A stretch of 64,000 nt of DNA from Siphonodentalium dalli (taxonomy: Eukaryota; Mollusca; Scaphopoda; Gadilida; Siphonodentaliidae). Below the pieces are notes generated by a model, which saw nothing but the letters and a program-made list of their open reading frames with translations, was not told where the DNA came from and ran no database searches. A program made the position numbers and the translations under genes. Shown here one piece after another: positions 38,101 through 43,548 of the stretch. The stretch is taken from NCBI GenBank assembly GCA_032622095.1, contig CP136062.1, forward strand, positions 135,572,960 through 135,636,959. The letters are read 5' to 3'. Each line of letters starts with the position of its first letter. The stretch's first letter is position 1.

Positions 38101-38449
38101 AGGTCAAATAAGCCCCCTCCAATTGCACCATAATAATTCCTCATTTATTTGTATTTCAGGTCAGGTTGTACAATATGGTCCCCCTCCTCATCAACAGTAC
38201 ATGCACCATGGTTACTGTCAGATGGCGCCGATGTGTCCACCACCTCAAGGAATCGTGTATTCTCATTATTCGAGAGACAATTTCACGCACTCCGCTAGTC
38301 CATATTCATCATCTCAACCACCGTCTTATCATCGCTCGTACACGCCGACGAGCAGCAAGTCCGGAAAATCCGCTCATACAGACAATAATAGTACGAGCGT
38401 GACGTACAGTCAGGGAACTGATCATGTGATCATGCCTGTTAATGTTTGA
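11047..38449 (+). CDS. CUB-LDLa single-pass membrane receptor, 3' five exons (gene level)
   Basis: Five exons with GT/AG borders join in one frame (89+62+153+234+290 nt) to 275 residues plus TGA. Numbering from the first visible residue: 1-50 is the last part of a CUB domain (LCGN, PP, STGEYITVHF, GFKFIITSF); 58-97 is an LDLa module with six Cys (58, 64, 70, 77, 83, 97) and the calcium-site pattern D..DHCGDYSDE; about 109-138 is a membrane helix followed by CCCRKQMCK; the remaining ~135 residues are a cytoplasmic tail rich in Ser, Thr, Tyr, Pro and His, with PPSY at 233-236 and C-terminus PVNV. From the last CUB intron onward introns are phase 1, so the LDLa and TM exons are symmetric 1-1 modules. 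CUB-LDLa-TM order is known from NETO, LEV-10 and related synaptic auxiliary subunits; assignment to that group is inference. Upstream exons (rest of CUB, signal peptide) were not found. Confidence 0.93.
11136..11983. other. Intron sequence without recognisable feature
   Basis: AT-rich intron of the CUB-LDLa gene. No exon, RNA gene or window repeat recognised. Confidence 0.4.
11984..12200. mobile_element. M1 palindromic MITE, copy 2
   Basis: Ends TACAGTAATGCCC / GGGCATTAGTGTA, ~105-bp inverted arms meeting at gctctgagagagagc (about 12092). TA on both sides. Confidence 0.8.
12545..13740 (+). repeat. Two diverged copies of a ~330-bp segment, the first split by a MITE
   Basis: 12557-12702 plus 13123-13318 matches 13444-13566 plus 13567-13738 in order: shared pieces include tcacagtcaatacaatataa versus tcacagtcaatatatataat, and taaaatcaacacttcagct versus taaaatcaacactacagct, then ctatcagatttcagtaagtg. 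The first copy carries the TTAA element 12703-13122; the second does not. Confidence 0.65.
12703..13122. mobile_element. P1 TTAA-flanked MITE
   Basis: Runs from TTAACCCTTTGATAACAG to GGAAGGGTTAA. Inside are two hairpins, each built of a gcattctcttatatatgcga arm, a short gactcccatgggggagcctc-type loop and its complement. TTAA target and CCC ends are piggyBac-like. No ORF. Confidence 0.7.
14020..14388. mobile_element. Y1 TTAA-flanked element, copy 1
   Basis: TTAAAGTGATGTGAAACACT on the left, actatgtctTTAA on the right. Same ~370-bp sequence at 19516-19892 and 34975-35354. Ends fit TTAA target use; no long inverted repeat and no ORF. Confidence 0.65.
14389..15640. repeat. Local duplication carrying P3 TTAA elements
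   Basis: 14760-14866 and 15488-15590 are direct copies (aacagctgtagtgtgtc, tgcaggtgtatccc, atcatcatcctcacaaagag). P3-type sequence follows each: about 14867-15140 and a partial start near 15590; another P3-like copy spans about 15213-15441 (aggaaatgttcagataataa, then gaaagggttaa). Confidence 0.55.
15641..16436. other. Intron sequence without gene
   Basis: AT-rich, with scattered P3-like fragments near 15660-15730. No exon recognised. Confidence 0.35.
16437..16544. mobile_element. M1 MITE, single right arm
   Basis: Only one arm, gagagctttccgatgaatgg through GGGCATTACTGTA, is present. The left arm is missing, so this copy cannot fold. Confidence 0.7.
16629..16843. mobile_element. Near-perfect 215-bp palindrome with TTAA ends
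   Basis: TTAACCCTTTCAGTGCCAAG on the left is mirrored by cttggcactgaaagggTTAA on the right; the arms continue to the centre at gaaagagctctaagagctct (about 16735) with only a few mismatches. The only copy of this arm sequence in the window. Confidence 0.8.
17090..17151 (+). CDS. CUB-domain exon, last strand of the fold
   Basis: Acceptor ttctttcag, donor GTGAAG|gtacgt (strong). The 62 nt complete the split Arg codon and give SNSNGQRGRGFKFIITSFSE, matching the final CUB strand (SD..n..GF.a.y.). Phase 2 in, phase 1 out. Too short for ordinary ORF detection; recognised only by frame and family pattern. Confidence 0.9.
17369..17735. mobile_element. X1 inverted-repeat element, copy 2
   Basis: ccttgaaatggtgtgtctg on the left, cagacacataatatcaagg on the right, with internal gaatgaggtcccaagagggt arms. 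Degraded relative to the 27536 copy. Confidence 0.55.
17890..18141. mobile_element. P3 TTAA-type element
   Basis: Contains aggaaatgttcagataatat and its complement around 17930-18000 and ends cagtttagaaagggTTAA-like sequence (tttagaaagggttaa) at 18141. The left end is degraded. Confidence 0.5.
18270..18478. mobile_element. P1 MITE, left end damaged
   Basis: Hairpin arms with gcatatataagagaatgc and cattctcttatatatgcc, right end cttcatgaaaggtttaa. The left TTAA terminus is not recognisable. Confidence 0.5.
19190..20360. repeat. Diverged direct duplication around a Y1 element
   Basis: 19197-19290 and 20287-20350 share gaatacattcattatt, then ccaatcttg/ccagtcttg and ataataaactctacatg-type sequence; a third trace is at 20873-20900 (gattccaatttgattgaatg). 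A G-run of about 19 lies near 19320-19339. The Y1 element 19516-19892 lies between. Confidence 0.4.
19516..19892. mobile_element. Y1 TTAA-flanked element, copy 2
   Basis: TTAAAGTGATGTGAAACACT to aatatgtctTTAA, colinear with the copies at 14020 and 34975. Confidence 0.65.
20361..21108. other. Intron sequence without gene
   Basis: Includes a P3 fragment at 20630-20710 (agaccattccaatggatact, aaagggtt). A short inverted pair lies at 20965-21045 (aacatcactctgtttcc and its partner ggaaaacagagtgatgtt). No exon. Confidence 0.35.
21109..21205. mobile_element. M1-type short palindrome
   Basis: TACAGTAATGCTCTAAGTAA on the left mirrored by ttacttagagcattactgta on the right, but the interior differs from other M1 copies; about 97 bp in all. 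Confidence 0.6.
21391..21836. mobile_element. X1 inverted-repeat element, copy 3
   Basis: aagcctgcaaatagtgtgtc and gacacactatttgcaggctt are exact complements at the ends; two internal hairpins with gaggtccccagagg and cctctggggacctc arms. The flanks share ggtgtca on both sides, a possible target duplication. Confidence 0.65.
21927..22431. mobile_element. E family inverted-repeat element, copy 1
   Basis: TAGATCATGCCATGAATCTC on the left and gagattcatggcatgatcta on the right are exact complements; about 500 bp with long imperfect inverted arms (aaagttgacaaaataatg versus the partner near 22320). TA borders. No ORF. Confidence 0.65.
22627..23125. mobile_element. E family inverted-repeat element, copy 2
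   Basis: Starts TAGATCATGCCATGAATCTC and ends gagtagagattcacaccatgatcta; colinear with copy 1 but diverged inside. The two copies lie about 195 bp apart in the same intron and orientation. Confidence 0.65.
23126..23632. other. Intron sequence without gene
   Basis: A tRNA box-B-like string (ggggttcaattcctg) directly follows the E element at 23126, without a matching box A. Otherwise featureless. Confidence 0.3.
23633..24186. mobile_element. Possible TTAA-flanked element
   Basis: Bounded by TTAAAGGGATACTG and ctacactaccccttTAA, i.e. TTAA outside AAAGGG/CCCTTT. Ends are only weakly complementary and no second copy is in the window. It stops about 107 bp before the LDLa exon. Confidence 0.35.
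24294..24446 (+). CDS. LDL-receptor class A module exon
   Basis: Acceptor tttttttcttcag, donor GAAG|gtaaat. The 153-nt exon is phase 1-1 (51 codons), the classic shuffled-module arrangement. It encodes one LDLa repeat: SCGSSYQCDINNYCI then DLVCDNVDHCGDYSDE, with the sixth Cys seven residues after SDE, slightly farther than usual. Acidic residues expected to hold calcium are present. An M1 hairpin element begins 57 bp after the donor. Confidence 0.95.
24503..24715. mobile_element. M1 palindromic MITE next to the LDLa exon
   Basis: TACAGTAATGCCCTAAATAA to ttgcgtataactgta; arms meet at gaaagctctgagagctttcc (about 24608). It begins 57 bp after the LDLa exon's donor, so a stable hairpin would form next to that splice site in the pre-mRNA. 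Confidence 0.8.
24741..25008. mobile_element. P3 TTAA element, first of a three-element train
   Basis: TTAACCCTTTCTACACTGGA to ggaaagaaagtgTTAA, with the internal pair gttcagataataagttcaac and atctgaacatttcc. Its right TTAA (25005-25008) is also the left TTAA of the next element. Confidence 0.7.
25005..25208. mobile_element. P1 TTAA element, second of the train
   Basis: TTAACCCTTCCATGACTGGA to atgaaagtatTAA. Contains the P1 hairpins. It shares its left TTAA with the preceding element and its right TTAA (25205-25208) with the following one. Confidence 0.7.
25205..25604. mobile_element. P2 TTAA element, third of the train
   Basis: TTAACCCTTTACCCAACAGA to gttgggtaaagggTTAA. Two near-perfect hairpins with cattctcttatatatgcga arms, loops gtcgaccataggtcgcc and ggcgacctatggtcgac, are separated by an A-rich spacer. 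The right part holds gccggttttggccggttt. Same element, inverted, at 29891-30285. Confidence 0.75.
25605..26200 (+). repeat. Degenerate tandem units, gttatcagatctgaatgaaa type
   Basis: Three or so diverged units each with a ccgtccgt/ccatccacc start, a cagatctg.atgaa.tttggtatg core and a gagttatccttctttgttta end. The reverse-orientation relative is at 58578-58960. Confidence 0.5.
26479..26885. mobile_element. P3 TTAA element with an M1 element nested inside
   Basis: TTAACCCTTTCTCTACGAAA to agaaagggTTAA. At 26513-26649 an M1 copy (TACAGCAATGCCC to GGGCATTACTGTA) interrupts it, so the M1 insertion is younger than this P3 copy. Confidence 0.7.
26513..26649. mobile_element. M1 MITE, left arm mostly deleted
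   Basis: Keeps the left terminus and the full right arm (gtgagagctttccgatgaat to the end); most of the left arm is gone, as expected from deletion at a hairpin. Confidence 0.75.
27536..27788. mobile_element. X1 inverted-repeat element, best preserved copy
   Basis: aagccttgaaatagtgtgtc and gacacactatttcaaggctt form the ends. Inside are two hairpins with loops atagcagg and cgctatgcgggg around gaggtccccagagggtgaat-type arms. Inserted at the end of a P3 fragment (about 27455-27535). Confidence 0.7.
27835..28540 (+). repeat. Minisatellite gttaacacatcactgcatgg
   Basis: Units of about 50-57 bp (gttaacacatcactgc, tggcctttctgattta, ccccatccct) occur at 27850, 27896, then again at 28353, 28397, 28448 and 28495. 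The array is split at a gTTAAc within a unit by the 27943-28356 element. A related end (tactagtg.ataggaaaatc) also occurs near 27150. Confidence 0.7.
27943..28356. mobile_element. TTAA-flanked insertion inside the minisatellite
   Basis: TTAAAGATCCATAATCTG to attaagtacctTTAA. The satellite unit resumes exactly at the right TTAA, so insertion at TTAA with duplication of those four bases is the simplest reading. No ORF; no second copy seen. Confidence 0.6.
28541..29369. other. Intron sequence without gene
   Basis: AT-rich; no exon, RNA gene or window repeat recognised. Confidence 0.35.
29370..29828. mobile_element. X1 left part joined to a P1 element
   Basis: 29370-29600 begins like X1 (aagcctgcaaatagtgtgtc) but loses its right end; from about 29612 P1 hairpins run to cccatcataaaagggTTAA at 29828. 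P1 probably inserted into X1 and part of X1 was lost. Confidence 0.5.
29891..30285. mobile_element. P2 TTAA element, inverted relative to the 25205 copy
   Basis: TTAAACCGTTACCCAACAAA to gttgggtaaagggTTAA, with ggccaaaaccggccaaataa near the left end and both cattctcttatatatgcga hairpins. A full-length partner of 25205-25604 in opposite orientation. Confidence 0.75.
30286..31777. other. Intron sequence, one interspersed repeat
   Basis: 31107-31300 resembles 49095-49240 (ttaattctatcacttatacc, tggtaatttgtaaat). A P3 fragment lies at 31665-31742. No exon recognised. Confidence 0.35.
31778..32020. mobile_element. P1 TTAA element
   Basis: TTAACCCTTTCATGATGAGA to gtcatgaaagggttta (the right TTAA has a substitution). 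Two tcttttatatatgcgagg-type hairpins inside. Confidence 0.6.
32725..32896. mobile_element. P1 element, truncated on the right
   Basis: TTAACCCTTCCATGCATGGA start; stops in the second hairpin at cagtgcattctcttatc, where the tandem repeat below begins. Confidence 0.55.
32897..33690 (+). repeat. Dimeric tandem repeat (~155-bp monomers, ~313-bp dimer)
   Basis: Monomers start near 33085, 33236, 33400 and 33547 at gccgattgccacc or caccaatttccaccaaattg. The first resembles the third (aatcatccccat.atatgagg) and the second resembles the fourth (caccaaattgat.cac), giving a higher-order A-B-A-B pattern. A G-run of about 12 lies at 33350 in one B monomer. Confidence 0.6.
33702..34247. mobile_element. 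X1 inverted-repeat element
   Basis: caagcctggatatagtgtgt and cacactatatccagacttg form the ends, with arms gcagtatgaggtccacagag and partners. Longer than the 27536 copy because of an internal segment. Confidence 0.6.
34291..34632. repeat. ~75-bp direct repeat flanking an M1 element
   Basis: 34295-34368 and 34560-34632 are diverged direct copies (ctaatgtaatctctaaac, cagctata.ggaactcattc, agtggatgagct). The M1 element fills the space between them. Confidence 0.6.
34369..34556. mobile_element. M1 palindromic MITE
   Basis: TACAGTAATGCCCTAAATAA to ttatttaaggcattactgta; centre deleted to gtcggaaacaacaagcc (about 34462), so the arms are a little shorter than usual. Confidence 0.8.
34975..35354. mobile_element. 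Y1 TTAA-flanked element, copy 3
   Basis: TTAAAGTGATGTGAAACACT to taatatgtctTTAA. Its right end is 43 bp before the TM exon, so the exon's acceptor region directly adjoins transposon sequence. Confidence 0.65.
35398..35631 (+). CDS. Transmembrane exon with juxtamembrane cysteines
   Basis: Acceptor ctttctgttacag, donor CCACCAG|gtaact; 234 nt, phase 1-1. It encodes a short stalk, a hydrophobic helix of about 29 residues beginning FLSLGVAASVAISAGTVII, then CCCRKQMCKREE and a Thr/Ser-rich stretch. Basic residues directly after the helix fit a type I topology. The membrane-edge Cys cluster could be palmitoylated (inference). A Y1 TTAA element ends 43 bp before the acceptor, so branch point and polypyrimidine tract lie at or near the element's edge. 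Confidence 0.93.
35714..35977. mobile_element. P1 TTAA element in the last intron
   Basis: agcTTAACCCTTCCATGACT to catcatgaaaagcTTAA; both ends lie in agcttaa, with P1 hairpins inside. It starts 82 bp after the TM exon's donor. Confidence 0.65.
35978..36919. other. Intron sequence without gene
   Basis: No exon or window repeat recognised. A short G/C-rich inverted patch lies near 36655-36710 (gggctacgatccccaacagg). Confidence 0.35.
36920..38159 (+). repeat. Array of decayed copies of the last exon's acceptor and 5' edge
   Basis: Short units resembling the sequence around 38160 recur through this intron: caggtcaggctgtacagtat, then tggtccccctccatgtgaca, then ccataataattcctcatatc and a pyrimidine tract leading to the next cag. 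Recognisable copies start near 36925, 36993, 37065, 37126, 37284, 37968 and 38101. Unit length is about 60-80 bp with gaps. Each unit carries a possible splice acceptor; several carry catgt at the place where the microexon has its donor. Confidence 0.6.
36928..36957 (+). CDS. Candidate 30-nt alternative microexon
   Basis: Acceptor ttctctgtattgcag and donor CTTCAT|gtaagg frame exactly 30 nt. Placed between the TM exon and the last exon, both in phase 1, it would add ten residues (GQYVQFGLPS) and leave the downstream frame unchanged apart from the junction residue. Its start resembles the start of the last exon (GQVVQYGPPP), so it looks like a duplicate of that exon's 5' edge that acquired a donor. 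No transcript evidence is available here; it may be unused. Confidence 0.4.
38160..38449 (+). CDS. Terminal coding exon, cytoplasmic tail
   Basis: Acceptor ttatttgtatttcag; phase 1 entry; ends with TGA after HVIMPVNV. It encodes 95 residues rich in Pro, His, Gln, Tyr and Ser. PPSY is a WW-domain ligand consensus and the hydrophobic-x-hydrophobic end (VNV) fits a class II PDZ ligand; both are family knowledge, not tested here. A second in-frame acceptor lies 57 nt upstream (exon start 38103), which would lengthen the tail by 19 residues. Confidence 0.93.
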
Positions 38450-38958
38450 TATTCTCCATGTGTTGTTGGAATCCTATCAATGTGTCTCCATTTCAAGTGA
38501 AGCAAAAAATATATACCTATGTCTCTGGCTCTACTCCAATATACTCATATTCTCCTATCAACTAAAGATTTGAAATAAAATTAGTCAAAATTTCCTGAAA
38601 GTCAGGAGGCAGGTCATAGAAAAGCTGGCTAGAACAGTTCGATTCGCATCATGAACTATACTGACATCTCTGAGTACTTTTTATGCTCTATTTATTAAAT
38701 GGTCAGAATTTTTGAAATTACCAGAAACACAGGTTTATATTTTTGTTTGGCCCACTGTTTGATGGCTCTGTCTCCAAATGGCTTGTTGGTGTCTATCCTG
38801 TGAGAATTGTTACCGTGATGTGTTTCCTTACATTCTGTGCTCTTAATGGATCTAAAAATGTGCTCTCAACCTGGAGGATACAAAACCAATCAAAATCCAG
38901 TGACGTATCATGAAGAGGAACTTGAAGTCTCAATCAACAACAAAGATTACTACAAGAC
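38450..38958. other. 3' UTR and downstream unique sequence
   Basis: About 150 nt of 3' UTR up to the polyadenylation signal, then roughly 350 bp with no ORF of interest and no repeat that I recognise from elsewhere in the window. Confidence 0.4.
38574..38579 (+). other. Polyadenylation signal of the CUB-LDLa gene
   Basis: AATAAA lies about 125 nt after the stop codon, inside gaaataaaat. No other AATAAA is seen between the stop and this site, so the mRNA most likely ends near 38600. Confidence 0.6.
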
Positions 38959-39173
38959 TACAGTAATGCCCTAAATAATTGACTCCTTAACCACAGCAGA
39001 ATTATGGGTAAATTTCAGGATTTAGTCGGAAATATTGCTTGTTGCCATTCATCGGAAAGCTCTCATTGAGAGTTTTCTGATGAATGGCAACAAGCCATAT
39101 TTCTGACTAAATCCTGAAAAGTTACCATAATTCTGCTGTGGTTAAGGAGTCAATTATTTAGGGCATTACTGCT
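38959..39173. mobile_element. M1 palindromic MITE
   Basis: TACAGTAATGCCCTAAATAA to gggcattactgcTTA; arms meet at ctctcattgagagttt (about 39065). It lies about 360 bp past the CUB-LDLa polyadenylation signal. Confidence 0.75.
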
Positions 39174-39577
39174 TACCCTGCAGGAAAGACCATGCTGGAA
39201 CTAGGATCCTGCGAATATTTGAATTTGATTTGATATCGACATCGGTCACTCGATTCAAAATCAGTTAATATTTAATTGTCATGATTCGGCACCCTGATCC
39301 CGTATTGCGTTTAGATATGCACATGACAGAATATCTGCAATTACAAACAATTTAAGCACAAAGGTACCATCATAGATAATCTTAATGTATGGCTATCAAA
39401 AAGGAGGTACCGGTATGCAAAATTCCTTTCTTGACAGCCCAAAAAAATACAAGGTGCATAGGCACTTTATATGGCAACAAAATGTTCGAGATTCGATTGG
39501 AGATTCGATTCGATGTCCATATGGCATTTGTTTTGATGTAAAATTCCTGATTCACAGGACTTCATTGGACACATCAT

Positions 39578-40038
39578 ATGTGACCCGCCATATCAAATCC
39601 AGTCGGAAGTTGGGATTTTGTTTACCCTGTGCCAATGTATTCTCTTATATATGCGAGTCGACCATAGGTCGCCTCGCATATATAAGAGATTGCATTGGCC
39701 TAACAATTTTTTACAATTTTAATAATTTGTTCATGTATTCTTTAACAATTTTATAATTTCACCCATACAGAGCCCCAGACAAACATGAGCAGACAACACT
39801 CTTCTATATGCTTCTATATATGTGTGGGGCTCCCTGCAGGGTAATGGATGTTTTTTATTTTATGTCCTAAAAATTGTAAGAAACATTTATTTAAAAAACA
39901 TGATAAAAAATTGTCAGGCCAATGCATTCTCTTATATATGCGAGGCGACCTATGGTCGACTCGCATATATAAGAGAATGCATTGGCACAGGATAAAAAAA
40001 TCCCGACTTCCGACTGGATTTGATAATGCGGGTCACAT
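39578..40038. mobile_element. Chimeric element: P2 hairpin core with ATGTGACCCGC ends
   Basis: The ends ATGTGACCCGCCATATCAA and tttgataatgcgggtcacat are inverted repeats that continue through aatccagtcggaagttggga into the P2-type core (gccaatgtattctcttatat and partner). Unlike other P2 copies there are no TTAACCC termini. A foreign patch lies near 39760-39850 (gtggggctccctgcagg). Confidence 0.6.
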
Positions 40039-40397
40039 ATATTAAAAATCCTGGAATTGTGATATTTGTCTGTCAGTTGTTTGTGATTCATGAATCATTG
40101 TAGTAGTATTTACACCTTCTCTTTTTGAAGCTGATACTAATCTTTCAGTTAAATCTTTCTGGAATTCCCATTGGAATTAATGTCAACTTTTACAGGAATT
40201 TACAAGCTAATTGGTGGTTGTATAGAAAAGCATGCAACATTCTATTGGTTTAGTAAGAAATTCTTAATTTCAAAATTGTGATTTGACAGAAATTTAACAA
40301 TATTTGATTTGTCATATTTTTATTCATAGCATCTCATTCTGATAGTATCTATCTTCTCATGTGCACAATTCAGAAGTCACAGGAAATGGCAGAATGT

Positions 40398-40662
40398 TAA
40401 GCCTTTCTATTCTAAATACTCATTGATGAGGAGTTATCCCTTAGAAAATGTTCAAATAATAAATTCAACGAACGACCATAGGTTATTTGTTGAACTTATT
40501 ATCTGGATCTTTCCCCACCAAAGAATATGAATTCTTCTGCATATTTTATGTCATACTTTCATCTGTTAATTTATCCTGAACATCCATCTAAATATATAAT
40601 AGACCATTCCAATATATACTTTTATAACTGATGGGAGAATCGATCTAGTAAAGAAAGGGTTG
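40398..40662. mobile_element. P3-type element followed directly by M1
   Basis: ctaaatactcattgatgagg on the left, gaaagggttga on the right (TTAA lost); inner pair gttcaaataataaattcaac and gttgaacttattatctgg. Confidence 0.5.
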
Positions 40663-40664
40663 AC

Positions 40665-40860
40665 TACAGTAATGCTCTAATTAATCGACCTCTTAACCAC
40701 AGCAGAATTATGGGTAACTTTTCAGGATTTAGTTGGAAATATGGCTTGTTGCCGAGAGCTTTCCGATGAATGGCAACAAGCCATATTTCCGACTAAATCC
40801 TGAAAAGTTACCCATAATTCTGCTGTGGTTAAGAGGTCGATTAATTAGAGCATTACTGTA
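40665..40860. mobile_element. M1 palindromic MITE
   Basis: TACAGTAATGCTCTAATTAA to ttaattagagcattactgta, arms nearly perfect, centre at gttgccgagagctttcc. Begins 3 bp after the P3-type element ends. Confidence 0.8.
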
Positions 40861-41126
40861 TGTTTATAATCATGATGGGATCATATTTAGTTCTAAAAGC
40901 ATACATTGGATTGGTCTACTCTTCATGAGCCCAACAATATATATTAGATAGGTTTAGATTGAGAATTTCTAGCTTCAAACACCGGTTCCTGTCGCATAAG
41001 TCACCCAATTGACTTTTTTGTGTACAGTTAAATATGATCCACATTTATCGATATGCAAGAACGCCTGCCAATTACAAACATGAACTTTGAAGTTAGAAGT
41101 TCTCAATCTTAACCTGTCTATTCTAT

Positions 41127-41386
41127 TTAACCCTTGCTGTACTAAATGGATTCTCCCAGACAGTTAAAAAGTGTACATTAGAATGATCTATTATTCATTT
41201 GGGGGGGTTGTTAAGGTGATAAATGCAGGCGACAGATAAATATAAGTGCAGGAGCCCTATTTATTGAGGGAAATGTTTAGATAATAAGTTCAACAAATGA
41301 CCTATGGTCGTTTGTTGAACTTATTATCTGAACATTTCCTATGGGATAACTACTCATCCATGATGCTTTGGTATAGCAATGGTTAA
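41127..41386. mobile_element. P3 TTAA element
   Basis: TTAACCCTTGCTGTACTAAA to gtatagcaatggTTAA; perfect inner hairpin gataataagttcaacaaatg, loop acctatggtc, and its complement. Confidence 0.65.
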
Positions 41387-41538
41387 TCTGAAAGATTAGC
41401 ATCTGGAAGCCGATTATCATTTAGATATCACAGCTAGAATTACATTCGGTAGCTCAAATGTGTTGTGAAAATCTTATTCTTCCAAACTCATGATATCATC
41501 AACATCAACCAGGGGTGCTTTGTTTCTGGATCTACACT

Positions 41539-42001
41539 CAAGTCTGAGTTTAGTGTGTCTGACATTTGCAGATTGAGGTCCCAGAGGGTGAATTTAGTGA
41601 TGCTATCCCTCATAGCGTCACCTAATTCACCCTCTGGGGACCTTATTCTGCTTAGGCCTCATCTTCTCTGGAAGGTATCTTTATTATCAAATTAACAAGT
41701 GATTTAGTTTCTATAGAAACTTCTTCACAAAGATTATATTTCTTTTTTTTGTTTAGTTTCTCTATATCCCCAAATTGGCAGACATTGCATAATCAAGGTT
41801 CCCAATGGGTGTACATCACAATATTCACCATTTGGGAACTTCAATCTGAGTCTATATCTCCCATAGCAGATGAGGCCATGCAGAATGAGGTCCCCAGAGG
41901 GTAAATATGATAATGCTAGCCTGCTGTGCGGGATAGCGGAACTAAGTTCACCCTCAGGGTACCTCATTCTGTAAATGACAGGCACACTAAACTCAGGCTT
42001 G
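41539..42001. mobile_element. X1 inverted-repeat element
   Basis: caagtctgagtttagtgtgt and cacactaaactcaggcttg form the ends; internal gaggtcccagagggtg hairpins around 41575-41650 and 41885-41965. Confidence 0.6.
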
Positions 42002-42933
42002 TCTACACAGACTACACTCATTCTCATAGACTCTCACCATGACCTTCTCTTTCATGAATGGTTTCTCCCAAAATTTATACACTGGATTGATCTATTCTTC
42101 ATCTGTAGGGATGAATTGAAGTGATATTCAAGCATTTGTGATGTTTAGATTGGAGAACATCAAACTTTGCATGCCAAACATCAACAGACTAAATCACTTC
42201 ATATGTGTGACCATATATCACTCCTTATGGTAGACTCGCATATATAAGAAAATGCCCTGGCACATGATCTTTAATGCTGTACCAGCGCAGCTCCCATCAT
42301 GAAAGGGTTAACCCCAATAAACTAAACCATTGATTACTTGCCCATTAAATTCAACAAACAGACTGTTTGCTGAACATATTGTATGACCATCCATTTCTGC
42401 ACCCCGCCCCCCCCTGTCCTTAAATCATCCTGCCACTCTGTATTCATGCTATTCTATTGGAATAAAGTTCCCACTCTGTTGAAATGCTTTTATATTTCTC
42501 ATTTTTACCTGCATAATGTCTTAGAAAATACAATTGTTTCTGGGTCTATTTACATGATCTGTCTAGTCAAATTGACCTGCTTTATTGCATATTTGCCGAC
42601 ATTTTAGCTTTGAAAAGAAATTTATTTTAGAATATTTTACCGCACTTCAGTTGTATTTTTATCACTGACTCACTTACATTTTAATTTGTAAATGAATATG
42701 TCAAGATTTATTGATAGTTATCCTGAATTCCGTATCATACAATTCTGCTTTATCCATGTTGGCAAGCGTCATTAGATACTACAGATTCCTATTTTGTCTT
42801 CTCATAGGGAACTTGTTGAATCTAAACCTGGCTAATATATCCACTTCCGTTGACTGCCTTCGTTGAACATCAATAAGACTGCATAGCAACAATTGGCTGA
42901 ACTATTTTAGTGCCAAAGGACATCGGGTAGGCC
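42002..42933. other. Gene-free interval with a P1 right half
   Basis: 42222-42311 is the right half of a P1 element (gtagactcgcatatataag to catgaaagggTTAA). Beyond it no exon or recognised repeat. Confidence 0.4.
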
Positions 42934-43247
42934 TTAACCCTTTGGAGAGTATCTGTAACATCATATACATGACGTCATGAGTAAATTTAACGTCAACGTC
43001 ATAGCAATAATTATTAACAGGTTTTGGTCAAAAGGTTCCAATAATTCGTTTTAATTTATGTGCATTTTTTTTAAACGTGTGTTATCATAATCGATTGCAC
43101 TTATACATTTGGGACATTATATTAATCAAAATAACACCTATACAAATCATTTATAAATCAGATAACACTTCCTGAAACGACATATATGTCGTTCTACTCC
43201 TCAACCGATAGACGACATATATGTCGTTCTACTTGCCAAAGGGTTAA
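42934..43247. mobile_element. TTAA element with ATATATGTCG hairpins
   Basis: TTAACCCTTTGGAGAGTATC to tacttgccaaagggTTAA. Near the right end acgacatatatgtcgttcta occurs twice, each a perfect small palindrome. Its right TTAA (43244-43247) is the left TTAA of the next element. Confidence 0.65.
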
Positions 43248-43548
43248 CCCTTTCATGATGGGAGCTATGCTGGTGCAGCATTAAAGATCCTGTGCCAGCG
43301 CATTCTCTTATATATGCGAGTCTCCCATAGGGAGTCTGGTATATATAAGATAATGCTCTGGCTTACAAGGTCATGGTAAATATATGCCAATGCATTTTCT
43401 GATATATGCCAAGGCTCCCTATGGGAGACTCGCATATATAAGAGAATGCACTGGCACAGGTTCTTTAATGCTGCACCAGCGCTGCTCCCGTTGCATTGGC
43501 AGAGGGTTTTTGCAAAATTTCTGGAAGGTCCAGTCATGGAAGAGTTAA
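43244..43548. mobile_element. P1 TTAA element abutting the previous one
   Basis: TTAACCCTTTCATGATGGGA to tcatggaagagTTAA with two standard P1 hairpins. A remnant of a second right end (gctgcaccagcgctgctccc at 43472) lies inside, hinting at a composite. Confidence 0.65.
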
